Assembly (NCBI RefSeq): GCF_041262165.1 | Contig: NZ_JBGCBY010000006.1 | Location: 62,001-126,000, forward strand | Direction of reading: 5' to 3' | Length of the DNA: 64,000 bases | DNA from: Streptacidiphilus sp041262165 | GTDB lineage: Bacteria; Actinomycetota; Actinomycetes; Streptomycetales; Streptomycetaceae | In this document: positions 52,319 through 61,710 of the stretch, piece after piece | Layout of the letters: every line of letters begins with the position of its first letter | Numbering within the stretch: the first letter of the stretch is position 1 | Made by a program: the position numbers and the translations under genes | Notes under the pieces: model-generated | Database searches by the model: none | Seen by the model: only the letters and a program-made list of their open reading frames with translations | What the model was told of the DNA's origin: nothing

Positions 52319-55000
52319 ATGGAGTCGGCTGAGATCCGCCGCCGCTGGCTGCGATTCTTCGAGGAGCGCGGTCACACCGTCGTCCCTTCGGCGTCGCTGA
52401 TCGCAGACGACCCGACGCTGCTGCTGGTCCCCGCCGGCATGGTGCCCTTCAAGCCGTACTTCCTCGGCGAGGTCAAGCCGCCCTTCGCGCGTGCCACCAG
52501 CGTGCAGAAGTGCGTCCGCACGCCGGACATCGAGGAGGTCGGCAAGACCACCCGGCACGGCACCTTCTTCCAGATGTGCGGCAACTTCTCCTTCGGTGAC
52601 TACTTCAAGGAGGGGGCGATCGGCTACGCGTGGGAGCTGCTGACCGCCTCCGTCGCCGACGGCGGCTACGGCCTTGACCCGGAGCGGCTCTGGATCACCG
52701 TCTACAAGGACGACGACGAGGCCGAGTCGATCTGGCGCGACAAGATCGGCGTCCCGGCCGAACGTATCCAGCGCCTGGGCAAGAAGGACAACTACTGGTC
52801 CATGGGCGTCCCCGGCCCCTGCGGCCCCTGCTCGGAGATCAACTACGACCGCGGTCCCGAGTTCGGCGTCGAGGGCGGCCCCGCCGTCAACGACGAGCGC
52901 TACGTGGAGATCTGGAACCTGGTCTTCATGCAGTACGAGCGCGGCGCGGGCGACGGCAAGGAGGACTTCCCGATCCTCGGCGACCTCCCCGCCAAGAACA
53001 TCGACACCGGCCTCGGCCTGGAACGCCTCGCGATGATCCTGCAGGACGTGCAGAACATGTACGAGACCGACACGCTGCGGGTGGTGATGGACACGGCCAC
53101 CGCGCTGACCGGCGTCCAGTACGGCGCGGCGCACGGCTCGGACGTGTCGCTGCGCGTCGTGGCCGACCACATGCGCACCTCGGTGATGCTCATCGGCGAC
53201 GGCGTCACCCCCGGCAACGAGGGCCGGGGCTACGTGCTCCGCCGCATCATGCGCCGCGCGATCCGCAACATGCGGCTGCTCGGCGCGCCGGGCCTGGTCG
53301 TCGGCGAGCTGGTCGACACCGTCATCTCCACGATGGGGCAGCAGTACCCCGAACTGGAGGCCGACCGGAAGCGCATCGAGGCCGTTGCGCTGGGCGAGGA
53401 GGGCGCGTTCAACCAGACCCTGAGGGCCGGCACCAGCATCCTGGACAGCGCCGTCGCCGAGGCCAAGTCCGCAGGCAGCACCACACTGGCCGGCGACAAG
53501 GCGTTCCAGCTCCACGACACCTACGGCTTCCCCATCGACCTCACCCTGGAGATGGCCGCCGAGCAGGGCGTCTCGGTGGACGAGGACGGCTTCCGCCGCC
53601 TGATGAAGGAGCAGCGGGACCGGGCCAAGGCCGACGCCAAGGCCAAGAAGATGGGCCACGCCGACGTGTCGGCGTACCGGGACGTCGCCGACCGCTCCGG
53701 CACCACCGACTTCATCGGCTACACGGGCGTGATGGGCGAGGCCACCGTCGTGGGCCTGCTGGTGGACGGGGTGCCGGCTCCGGCCGCGCACGAGGGCGAC
53801 GAGGTCGAGGTGATCCTGGACCGCACCCCCTTCTACGCCGAGGGCGGTGGCCAGCTCGCCGACCACGGCCGGATCCGGCTGGACTCCGGCACCGTGGTCG
53901 AGGTTCGCGACGTGCAGCAGCCCGTCAAGGGCCTGACCGTGCACAAGGGCAGCGTGCTGGTCGGCGAGGTGGTGCTGGGTGCCATCGCGTACGCGCAGGT
54001 GGACGCCGACCGGCGCCGGTCGGTGTCGCGCGCCCACTCCGCGACCCACCTCACCCACCAGGCGCTGCGTGACGCGCTCGGCCCCACGGCCGCCCAGGCG
54101 GGTTCCGAGAACGCCCCTGGCCGGTTCCGCTTCGACTTCGGCTCGCCGACGGCGATCCCCGGCTCTGTGCTCACCGACGTCGAGCAGAAGATCAACGAGG
54201 TGCTGGCCCGTGAGCTGGACGTCACCGCCGAGATCCTGACCATGGACGAGGCCCGCAAGCAGGGCGCCATCGCCATGTTCGGCGAGAAGTACGGCGACGC
54301 GGTGCGGGTGGTCACCATCGGCGACTACTCCAAGGAGCTGTGCGGCGGCACGCACGTCGCCAACACCTCGCAACTGGGCCTGGTGAAGCTGCTCGGCGAG
54401 TCCTCGATCGGCGCCGGTGTGCGCCGGGTCGAGGCGCTGGTCGGCGTGGACGCCTACAAGTTCCTGGCGCGCGAGCACACCGTGGTCGCGCAGCTCACCG
54501 AGCTGGTCAAGGGCCGTCCCGAGGAGCTTCCGGAGAAGATCGCCGGGGTGCTGGGCAAGCTCAAGGACGCGGAGAAGGAGATCGAGCGCTTCCGCGCCGA
54601 GAAGGTGCTGCAGGCCGCGGCCGGGCTGGCCGCGCAGGCCGAGGACGTCGCGGGCGTGGCACTGGTCGCCGCGCGGGTGCCCGACGGCACGTCGGCGGAC
54701 GACCTGCGCCGGCTCGTGCTGGACGTGCGGCAGCGGCTCGCCCAGGCCGCCGGCGGGAGCGACCGCCCGTCCGTGGTCGCGGTGTTCACCGTGGCCAACG
54801 GCCGTCCGCTGACCGTCATCGCCACCAACGAGGCGGCGCGCGAGCGCGGCGTCAAGGCCGGTGCGCTGGTGCGGACCGCCGCGAAGACCCTCGGTGGCGG
54901 GGGTGGCGGCAAGGACGACGTGGCCCAGGGCGGCGGCACCGACGCGGGCGCCGTGGACCAAGCCATCGCTGCGGTGCGGCGCGAGATCGGCCAGGCATGA
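52319..55000 (+). CDS. alaS: alanine--tRNA ligase
   Basis: 893 aa. Class II core at the N-terminus (SAEIRRRWLRFFEERGH, MCGNFSFGDYFKEGAI, GLGLERLAMI), an editing domain with HSATHLTHQALR and the CGGTHV zinc motif, and the C-Ala domain with a Gly-rich end (GGGGGGKDDVAQGGG). The ATG at 52319 has AAGGAG at 52308-52313; the ATG at 52304 would overlap that site. The stop overlaps the ruvX start (ATGA). Confidence 0.96.
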   Translation: MESAEIRRRWLRFFEERGHTVVPSASLIADDPTLLLVPAGMVPFKPYFLGEVKPPFARATSVQKCVRTPDIEEVGKTTRHGTFFQMCGNFSFGDYFKEGAIGYAWELLTASVADGGYGLDPERLWITVYKDDDEAESIWRDKIGVPAERIQRLGKKDNYWSMGVPGPCGPCSEINYDRGPEFGVEGGPAVNDERYVEIWNLVFMQYERGAGDGKEDFPILGDLPAKNIDTGLGLERLAMILQDVQNMYETDTLRVVMDTATALTGVQYGAAHGSDVSLRVVADHMRTSVMLIGDGVTPGNEGRGYVLRRIMRRAIRNMRLLGAPGLVVGELVDTVISTMGQQYPELEADRKRIEAVALGEEGAFNQTLRAGTSILDSAVAEAKSAGSTTLAGDKAFQLHDTYGFPIDLTLEMAAEQGVSVDEDGFRRLMKEQRDRAKADAKAKKMGHADVSAYRDVADRSGTTDFIGYTGVMGEATVVGLLVDGVPAPAAHEGDEVEVILDRTPFYAEGGGQLADHGRIRLDSGTVVEVRDVQQPVKGLTVHKGSVLVGEVVLGAIAYAQVDADRRRSVSRAHSATHLTHQALRDALGPTAAQAGSENAPGRFRFDFGSPTAIPGSVLTDVEQKINEVLARELDVTAEILTMDEARKQGAIAMFGEKYGDAVRVVTIGDYSKELCGGTHVANTSQLGLVKLLGESSIGAGVRRVEALVGVDAYKFLAREHTVVAQLTELVKGRPEELPEKIAGVLGKLKDAEKEIERFRAEKVLQAAAGLAAQAEDVAGVALVAARVPDGTSADDLRRLVLDVRQRLAQAAGGSDRPSVVAVFTVANGRPLTVIATNEAARERGVKAGALVRTAAKTLGGGGGGKDDVAQGGGTDAGAVDQAIAAVRREIGQA

Positions 55001-55521
55001 CCGACGGCGCCATGACCGAGCGTACGTTCCGGCGGGGGCGGCGGATCGGCGTGGACGTGGGCGACGCCCGGATCGGGGTCGCCTCCTGCGACCCTGACGG
55101 GATGCTGGCCACGCCCGTCGAGACCGTCCCCGCCGGGCCGGCCTCCCAGGCGCGGCTGGTGGCCATTGCCGAGGAGTACGCGGCGGTCGAGGTGGTGGTC
55201 GGGCTGCCGCGCTCCCTGAACGGGGGCGAGGGCCCGGCCGCCGCCAAGGTGCGGGTGTACGCGGGCGAGTTGGCGGCGCGGCTGGCCCCGGTGCCGGTGC
55301 GGCTGGTGGACGAGCGGATGTCCACGGTCACCGCCACGCACGGGCTCCGTGCGTCGGGAGTGAAGGCCAAGAAGGGCCGTTCGGTGATCGACCAGGCCGC
55401 GGCCGTGGTGATCCTGCAGAGCGCGCTGGACGGGGAGAAGGCGGCGGGCCGCCCTCCTGGGCAGCGAGTGGAGCCGGCGCAGCCCGCAGCAGGGGACGAT
55501 CCGGGGAGGCCGAATGAGTGA
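54997..55521 (+). CDS. ruvX: Holliday-junction resolvase-like/pre-16S rRNA nuclease (YqgF)
   Basis: 174 aa RNase H-fold nuclease: GVDVGDARIGVASCDP (first Asp), VVVGLPRSLNGGEG, VPVRLVDERMSTVTA (Glu) and KGRSVIDQAAAVVILQSAL (last Asp). In E. coli YqgF matures the 5' end of 16S rRNA. An N-terminal MTDGAMTE gives a second possible ATG at 55012. Overlaps alaS by four bases; alaS-ruvX-mltG-aroE is a widespread order. Confidence 0.92.
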   Translation: MTDGAMTERTFRRGRRIGVDVGDARIGVASCDPDGMLATPVETVPAGPASQARLVAIAEEYAAVEVVVGLPRSLNGGEGPAAAKVRVYAGELAARLAPVPVRLVDERMSTVTATHGLRASGVKAKKGRSVIDQAAAVVILQSALDGEKAAGRPPGQRVEPAQPAAGDDPGRPNE

Positions 55522-55723
55522 GCTGGGTCATACGAGTGGCGAGGGCACCGTGTGCTGACGGCCCCTTAGCGGATGATTTGTCCTACTGCGAAACCAGGTC
55601 CCGGATACTTTAGGGTAACGTTCCGCAGCACGGCGGGCCGATGGCACGTCGGTTCGATCGTCGGCGGGGAAGTCCCGTCCGGCCGGAGGGGGATACCGGT
55701 CGCCACGTCGTCCAAGGGGAAGC

Positions 55724-57403
55724 ATGACCGACCAGGGCCGGGGCTACGGCACCGCACCATGGGGCCACGGGGACCCGAACCAGGGCGCTCCCTATCCAGG
55801 GTCCGTCGGCTACCAGCACGCCCCGGGCTGGGGTGACCCGCAGACCGAGGACCCGTACGGCACCGGACGGCAGCCCGTGTACCCGGGCCAGCAGCAGGCC
55901 CCGCAGCCGCAGCAGCCCATGCACCCCTACCCCCAGCAGGCGCCGCAGCCGCAGCAGCCAATGCGGCCCTACCCGCCGCAGCCGTACCCCCGGCAGGCGT
56001 ATCCGCAGCAGGCTCGCCCCGCGCCGGCTCCCGGCCCCATGCTGGGCCCGGACGGCATCGACTGGGAGGCCGAGGCCGCCGCGCTCGACGCCCAGGCCGA
56101 GGCCCCGGTGTACGCGGGCGGGGAGGGACACGGAACACACGAGGAGTTCCCCGAGGGCGGTCACGACGCCGGATCGCACGACGGCGGGGACCACGACACC
56201 GGCGGCTTCTTCGCCGGGCACGAGGACGGCTACGACGACGAGGAGGAGGGCTACCAGCCCTTCCTCGCCGCGGAGGACGACAGCCGCAGCGGCGAGCGCC
56301 GCCGCAAGCAGCAGGGCCGGTCCGAGCGCAAGCGCAGCGGGGTGGCCTGCCTGGGCATCTCGCTGCTGCTGGTCGCGGGCGTCGCGGCCGGCGGCTACTA
56401 CGGCTACGGCTTCTACCAGAAGCACTTCGGGCCGGCGCCGGACTATGCGGGCGCCGGCATCAACGGCACGGTGACGGTCACCATCCCGAAGGGCGCGGTC
56501 GGTTGGGACATGGCCAACGCGCTCAAGACGGTGGGGGTGGTGAAGAGCGCCCAGGCGTTCGTCGACGCCTACAACAAGAACGCCAAGGCTGCCAGCATCC
56601 AGCCCGGCTCCTACACCATGCACCTGCAGATGTCGGGCACTGCCGCGGTGGCGTTCCTGGTCGACGCCAACGGCGGCGACGCGCTGATCATCCCCGAGGG
56701 CCTGCGCGCGACGGACATATACCCGAGGATCGACGCCAAGCTCGGCCTGCCCGCGGGCAGCACCGCCGCCGCTGCCAAGGCCGATGTCGGCAAGCTCGGC
56801 CTGCCCGCCTACGCGAACGGCAACATCGAGGGCTTCCTCTGGCCGACGCGCTACTCGGTCGCCAAGGGCATGACGCCCGACGACCTGCTGAAGCAGATGG
56901 TCGCGAACACGGTCGAGAAGTTCCAGTCGCTGCAGATGGACGCGGGCGCGTCCGGCGCCAAGCTCACCACGGGCTACCAGGTGCTGATCGAGGCGAGCAT
57001 CCTGCAGGCCGAGGGCAACAACTCGCAGGACTTCGGGAAGATCGCCCGGGTGCTGAACAACCGCCTCAACAGCACCGCGACCCAGGGCAAGCTCGGGCTC
57101 GACACGACCCTGCAGTACTTCCTGAACAGCAAGACCTTCACCAACAAGCAGAAGGACTCGATCACCTCCGGCTACAACACCTATGTGAGCAAGGGCCTGC
57201 CGCCCGGGCCGATCAGCAACCCGGGTGACGCGGCGATCGAGGCGGTGCTCAACCCCACGCCGGGCGGCTGGTTCTACTTCATCGCGATGAACCAGAACGA
57301 CACCCGCTTCGCGACGACCTTCGACGAGTTCAAGACCTATGTGAAGCAGTACTGCACCGATCACCACCAGGGCTTCGACGCCACCGCCGGACAGTGCAAC
57401 TGA
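55724..57403 (+). CDS. mltG: endolytic murein transglycosylase MltG
   Basis: Cuts nascent peptidoglycan and ends strand growth. 559 aa: a cytoplasmic Gln/Pro/Tyr-rich N-terminus of about 100 residues, an acidic His/Gly/Asp segment (130-185), a basic stop, one membrane helix (207-228), a LysM-like region and the YceG catalytic domain. IEASILQAEGNNS contains Glu430, matching the catalytic Glu of E. coli MltG, and ARVLNNRLN follows. The 200-residue cytoplasmic extension is typical of actinobacteria. ATG at 55724, AAGGGGAAGC upstream. Confidence 0.93.
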   Translation: MTDQGRGYGTAPWGHGDPNQGAPYPGSVGYQHAPGWGDPQTEDPYGTGRQPVYPGQQQAPQPQQPMHPYPQQAPQPQQPMRPYPPQPYPRQAYPQQARPAPAPGPMLGPDGIDWEAEAAALDAQAEAPVYAGGEGHGTHEEFPEGGHDAGSHDGGDHDTGGFFAGHEDGYDDEEEGYQPFLAAEDDSRSGERRRKQQGRSERKRSGVACLGISLLLVAGVAAGGYYGYGFYQKHFGPAPDYAGAGINGTVTVTIPKGAVGWDMANALKTVGVVKSAQAFVDAYNKNAKAASIQPGSYTMHLQMSGTAAVAFLVDANGGDALIIPEGLRATDIYPRIDAKLGLPAGSTAAAAKADVGKLGLPAYANGNIEGFLWPTRYSVAKGMTPDDLLKQMVANTVEKFQSLQMDAGASGAKLTTGYQVLIEASILQAEGNNSQDFGKIARVLNNRLNSTATQGKLGLDTTLQYFLNSKTFTNKQKDSITSGYNTYVSKGLPPGPISNPGDAAIEAVLNPTPGGWFYFIAMNQNDTRFATTFDEFKTYVKQYCTDHHQGFDATAGQCN

Positions 57404-58224
57404 TGCGCGCCGCCGTCCTGGGCTCGCCGATCGCGCACTCGCTCTCCCCGGTGCTGCACCGGGCGGCGTACCGGGCGCTGGGGCTGACCGACCGCCGCTA
57501 CGACCGGTTCGAGGTGGACGAGGCCGCGCTGCCGGGGTTCCTCGCGGCTCTCGACGTCGAGGGCGAGGGCTGGACCGGCCTGTCGCTGACCATGCCGCTG
57601 AAGCGCGCCGTGATCCCGCTGCTGGACGAGGTCAGCGACACGGCGCTGGCCGTGGACGCCGTCAACACCGTGCTGTTCACCGCGGACGGACGGCGGACCG
57701 GTGACAACACCGACGTCCCCGGCATGGTGGCGGCGCTGCGCGAGCGCGGGGTGACGACGGTCGGGTCCGCCGCCGTGCTCGGGGCAGGGGCCACGGCCTC
57801 CTCCGCGCTGGCGGCTCTCGCTCAGGTCTGCACGGGCGAGGTGACCGCGTACGTCCGCGGCCCCGAGCGGGCGGCGCAGATGCGCGAGCTGGGGGAACGT
57901 CTCGGCGTGAAGGTCACCGCCGCGCCCTGGGAGGGCGCGGCGGAGGCGTTCAGCACGCCGTTGACGATCTCCACGACACCGGTCGGGGCGACGGACCATC
58001 TCGCGGCCTCCGTGCCGCCCTCTCCTGGCGCACTGTTCGACGTGCTCTACCACCCGTGGCCGACTGCGCTCGCCGCTGCCTGGTCACACTGCAATGGCAC
58101 CGTTATGGGAGGCCTCGACCTCCTGGTGCACCAGGCAGCACTGCAGTGCGAGCTGTTCACCGGCATCACCCCGGCCCCCCTCGCGGCCATGCGCGCCGCC
58201 GGCGAGGCCGCCCTCGCCGCCTGA
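57403..58224 (+). CDS. aroE: shikimate dehydrogenase
   Basis: Reduces 3-dehydroshikimate with NADPH. 273 aa: GSPIAHSLSPVLHRAAYRALGL (shikimate-binding Ser), LSLTMPLKRAVIPLLDE (catalytic Lys in MPLK), NTVLFTADGRRTGDNTDVPG and a Rossmann GAGATASSAL. The glycine motif reads GAGATA rather than the common GAGGAA. ATG overlaps the mltG stop by one base (TGATG). Confidence 0.93.
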   Translation: MRAAVLGSPIAHSLSPVLHRAAYRALGLTDRRYDRFEVDEAALPGFLAALDVEGEGWTGLSLTMPLKRAVIPLLDEVSDTALAVDAVNTVLFTADGRRTGDNTDVPGMVAALRERGVTTVGSAAVLGAGATASSALAALAQVCTGEVTAYVRGPERAAQMRELGERLGVKVTAAPWEGAAEAFSTPLTISTTPVGATDHLAASVPPSPGALFDVLYHPWPTALAAAWSHCNGTVMGGLDLLVHQAALQCELFTGITPAPLAAMRAAGEAALAA

Positions 58225-58318
58225 CCGCGCAGGTCCGCAACCTGGACGGAATTCTGACCTCCGGCTCCTGTCGTGGGAGGATCGTTCCGACGCACGACAG
58301 GATCTAGAAGGAGCACCG

Positions 58319-59503
58319 TTGGGTACCTTGCGCTGGCTGACGGCGGGGGAGTCGCACGGCCCCGCACTCGTGGCGACGCTGGAGGGCCTTCCGGCCGGCG
58401 TCCCCGTCACCACCGAGACGGTCGCGGACGCGCTCGCGCGGCGCCGGCTCGGCTACGGACGCGGTGCCCGGATGAAGTTCGAGCAGGACCAGGTCACCTT
58501 CCTCGGCGGCGTCCGCCACGGCCTGACCCTCGGCAGCCCGGTCGCCGTCATGGTGGGCAACACCGAGTGGCCCAAGTGGGACCAGGTCATGTCGGCCGAC
58601 CCGGTCGACCCCGAGATCCTTGCCGGACTGGCCCGCAACGAGCCGCTCACCCGTCCCCGCCCCGGTCACGCCGACCTCGCGGGCATGCAGAAGTACTCCC
58701 TGGACGAGGCCCGGCCGATCCTGGAGCGCGCCAGCGCCCGCGAGACCGCGGCCAGGGTCGCCCTCGGCGCCGTCGCCCGCTCCTACCTCAAGGAGACCTG
58801 CGGCATCGAGCTGGTCTCGCACGTGGTCGAGCTCGGCGCGGCCAAGGCCCCCGCCGGGCTGCTGCCCCTGCCCGCCGACGAGGCGCGGCTGGACGAGGTG
58901 CCGGTGCGCTGCCTGGACGTGGACGCCGCGAAGGCGATGGTCGCCGAGATCGACCAGGCCCACCAGGACGGCGACACCCTCGGCGGGGTCGTCGAGGTGC
59001 TGGCCTACGGCCTGCCGCCGGGCCTCGGCTCCCACGTGCACTGGGACCGTCGCCTGGATGCCCGGCTGGCCGCCGCCCTGATGGGCATTCAGGCCATCAA
59101 GGGCGTCGAGGTCGGCGACGGCTTCGAGCTCGCCCGAATCCCCGGCTCGCAGGCCCATGACGAGATCGTGCCGGGACCGGACGGCGTGCGCCGCACCTCG
59201 GGACGCTCCGGCGGCACCGAGGGCGGCCTCTCCACCGGTGAACTACTGCGGGTCCGCGCCGCGATGAAGCCCATCGCCACCGTGCCGCGTGCCCTGGCCA
59301 CCGTCGACGTGCGCACCGGCGAGCCCGCCAAGGCCCACCACCAGCGCTCCGACGTCTGCGCCGTCCCGGCAGCCGGGATCGTCGCCGAAGCGATGGTCGC
59401 GCTGGTGCTCGCCGATGCCGTCGCCGAGAAGTTCGGCGGCGACAACGTCAGCGAGACCCGCCGCAACGTCCAGGGTTACCTCGACAACCTCGTCGTCCGA
59501 TGA
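58319..59503 (+). CDS. aroC: chorismate synthase
   Basis: Last step to chorismate, reduced-FMN dependent. 394 aa: RWLTAGESHGPALVATLEGLPAG, RRRLGYGRGARMKFEQD, RPGHADLAGMQKY and GRSGGTEGGLSTGE signatures. The TTG at 58319 is the start: AAGGAG is 5 bases upstream and the next in-frame start would cut into the conserved N-terminus. Followed by aroK with overlapping stop and start. Confidence 0.94.
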   Translation: MGTLRWLTAGESHGPALVATLEGLPAGVPVTTETVADALARRRLGYGRGARMKFEQDQVTFLGGVRHGLTLGSPVAVMVGNTEWPKWDQVMSADPVDPEILAGLARNEPLTRPRPGHADLAGMQKYSLDEARPILERASARETAARVALGAVARSYLKETCGIELVSHVVELGAAKAPAGLLPLPADEARLDEVPVRCLDVDAAKAMVAEIDQAHQDGDTLGGVVEVLAYGLPPGLGSHVHWDRRLDARLAAALMGIQAIKGVEVGDGFELARIPGSQAHDEIVPGPDGVRRTSGRSGGTEGGLSTGELLRVRAAMKPIATVPRALATVDVRTGEPAKAHHQRSDVCAVPAAGIVAEAMVALVLADAVAEKFGGDNVSETRRNVQGYLDNLVVR

Positions 59504-60027
59504 CCGGCGGGTCGAACGGCCCCTCGGTGGTCCTGGTCGGTCCGCCGGGTTCCGGCAAGTCCACGGTGGGCGCGATCGTCGCCGAGCGCCTGGGCGCCGC
59601 CTACCGCGACACGGACGCCGACATCGTCGCCACCGCGGGCAAGCCCGTCGCGGACATCTTCCTCGACGAGGGCGAGCCGCACTTCCGCGCCCTGGAGGCG
59701 GCCGCGGTGCGCACCGCCCTGGTCGAGCACGAGGGCGTGCTGTCGCTCGGCGGCGGCGCGATCCTGCGCGAGGACACCCGAGCGCTGCTTGCCACCCACC
59801 CCGTGGTGTTCCTCGACGTGACCCTGCACGACGCGGTCAAGCGCGTCGGCCTGGACGCCCCGCGGCCGCTGCTCATCGGCAACCCCCGGGCGCGCTGGCG
59901 CGAACTCATGGCCCAGCGCCGTCCGCTGTACTCCGAGGTCGCCCGCGTGGTCGTGGCCACCGACGGCCTCACGCCCGAGCAGGTGGCCGACGCCGTCCTC
60001 ACCGCCCTTGAGCTGGAGAAGGCATGA
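59500..60027 (+). CDS. aroK: shikimate kinase
   Basis: 175 aa P-loop kinase: VLVGPPGSGKST (Walker A, 12-22), DTDADIV (shikimate-binding Asp), LGGGAILRE and the RNPLYSEVA-type lid arginine (RRPLYSEVA). ATG overlaps the aroC stop; the aroB start overlaps its stop. Confidence 0.95.
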   Translation: MTGGSNGPSVVLVGPPGSGKSTVGAIVAERLGAAYRDTDADIVATAGKPVADIFLDEGEPHFRALEAAAVRTALVEHEGVLSLGGGAILREDTRALLATHPVVFLDVTLHDAVKRVGLDAPRPLLIGNPRARWRELMAQRRPLYSEVARVVVATDGLTPEQVADAVLTALELEKA

Positions 60028-61136
60028 CAGACAGTCAGGCAGCGAATGCGCACGACGTGACCCGGGTCCGCGTCGGCGGCACCGCGGGCACTGCCCCGTA
60101 CGACGTGCTGCTCGGCCACAACCTGCTCGGCGAACTCGCAGCGCTGATCGGCGGCTCCGCCCAGCGCGTCGCGGTGATCCACCCCGAGGCGCTGTCCGCC
60201 ACCGGCGACGCGATCCGCGACGACCTCGCGGCGCAGGGATACCAGGCCATCGCCCTGCAGGTGCCCAACGCCGAGGAGGCGAAGAGCGCCGAGGTCGCCG
60301 CGTACTGTTGGTCGGTGCTGGGGCAGACCGGCTTCACCCGCACCGACGTGATCGTCGGCGTCGGCGGCGGGGCGACCACCGACCTGGCCGGCTTCGTCGC
60401 CGCGTCCTGGCTGCGCGGGGTGCGCTGGATCGCCATGCCCACCACCCTGCTGGGCATGGTGGACGCCGCCGTGGGCGGCAAGACCGGCATCAACATCGCC
60501 GAGGGCAAGAACCTCGTCGGCGCGTTCCACCCCCCGGCCGGGGTCCTCGCCGATCTGGCGACGCTGGACTCACTGCCGCGCAACGACTACATCAGCGGGC
60601 TGGCCGAGGTCATCAAGACCGGCTTCATCGCCGACCCGGTGATCCTGGACCTGGTCGAGGCCGATCCGCAGGCCGCCACCACGCCCCAGGGACCGCACAC
60701 CGCCGAGTTGATCGAGCGGTCCATCAAGGTCAAGGCCGAGGTCGTCTCCGGCGACCTCAAGGAGTCGGGCCGCCGCGAGATCCTCAACTACGGCCACACC
60801 CTCGCCCACGCCATTGAGCGCAACGAGCGCTACAAGTGGCGGCACGGCGCGGCGGTCAGCGTGGGCATGGTCTTCGCCGCCGAACTCGGCCGCCTCGCCG
60901 GGCGGTTGGACGACGCCACCGCCGACCGTCACCGGGCCGTACTGGCGTCCGTGGGCCTGCCGCTGACGTACCAGGCCGACGCCTGGCCGAAGCTGCTGGA
61001 CACCATGAGGCTCGACAAGAAGTCCCGCGCGGACATGCTGCGGTTCATCGTCCTGGACGGTCTGGCCAAGCCGACCGTGCTGGAGGCCCCCGACCCCACG
61101 CTGCTGGTCGCCGCATACGCCGAGGTGGCGAAGTGA
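60024..61136 (+). CDS. aroB: 3-dehydroquinate synthase
   Basis: 370 aa NAD- and metal-dependent cyclase: VGGGATTDLAGFVAASWLRGV, PTTLLGMVDAAVGGKTGINIAEGKNLVGAFHPP, EVIKTGFI and LNYGHTLAHAIE, with the zinc-binding His and Glu. Overlaps both neighbours (ATGA/GTGA), so aroC-aroK-aroB-aroQ are translationally coupled. Confidence 0.95.
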   Translation: MTDSQAANAHDVTRVRVGGTAGTAPYDVLLGHNLLGELAALIGGSAQRVAVIHPEALSATGDAIRDDLAAQGYQAIALQVPNAEEAKSAEVAAYCWSVLGQTGFTRTDVIVGVGGGATTDLAGFVAASWLRGVRWIAMPTTLLGMVDAAVGGKTGINIAEGKNLVGAFHPPAGVLADLATLDSLPRNDYISGLAEVIKTGFIADPVILDLVEADPQAATTPQGPHTAELIERSIKVKAEVVSGDLKESGRREILNYGHTLAHAIERNERYKWRHGAAVSVGMVFAAELGRLAGRLDDATADRHRAVLASVGLPLTYQADAWPKLLDTMRLDKKSRADMLRFIVLDGLAKPTVLEAPDPTLLVAAYAEVAK

Positions 61137-61588
61137 CGGAGCGTCAAGCGGGGCGCACGGACGGACCGCAGCGGGTGCTGGTGCTCAACGGGCCCAACCT
61201 GGGTCGGCTGGGCAGCCGCGAGCCCGACGTCTACGGTTCCACGACCTACGCCGGTCTGGTGGAGCGCTGCACCGCCCTCGGCAAGGAGTTGGGCCTGGCC
61301 GTCGAGGTCCGCGAGACCAACGACGAGGGCGAGATGATCCGCTGGCTGCACGAGGCGGCCGACGGCCGACTGCCCGTGGTCATCAACCCCGGCGCGTTCA
61401 CCCACTACTCGTACGCTGTGCGGGACGCCGCCGCGCAACGCACGGCGCCGCTGATCGAGGTCCACATCTCCAACCCGCACGCCCGTGAGGAGTTCCGGCA
61501 CACCTCGGTGATCTCGGCCGTCGCCTCCGGCACCATCGCCGGTTTCGGCATCGGCTCCTACGAGCTCGCCCTGCGCGCCCTGGTCTGA
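61133..61588 (+). CDS. aroQ: 3-dehydroquinate dehydratase, type II
   Basis: 151 aa: VLVLNGPNLGRLGSREPDVYG (start of the fold with the catalytic Arg and Tyr), INPGAFTHYSYAVRDA, EVHISNPHAREEFRHTS and GFGIGSYELAL. GTG at 61133 overlaps aroB. With aroE, the window encodes five of the seven steps of the shikimate pathway; DAHP synthase and EPSP synthase lie elsewhere. Confidence 0.95.
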   Translation: MTERQAGRTDGPQRVLVLNGPNLGRLGSREPDVYGSTTYAGLVERCTALGKELGLAVEVRETNDEGEMIRWLHEAADGRLPVVINPGAFTHYSYAVRDAAAQRTAPLIEVHISNPHAREEFRHTSVISAVASGTIAGFGIGSYELALRALV

Positions 61589-61710
61589 GACCTCCGAGCC
61601 GGGCCCTCTTGCATGAAACCCCGCGCCCACTCGTAACGTTGACAGGGTGAAGGCTGCCGGGCGGCGCGGTATCGTCACCCCAGTCGTGCGGGCGAAGCGG
61701 GAGGTGGGCG

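Noticed and set aside
52262..54961. 899-codon open frame antisense to alaS
   Set aside because: Mirror of the alaS codon pattern, with no motif, no start signal, and composition typical of an antisense frame.
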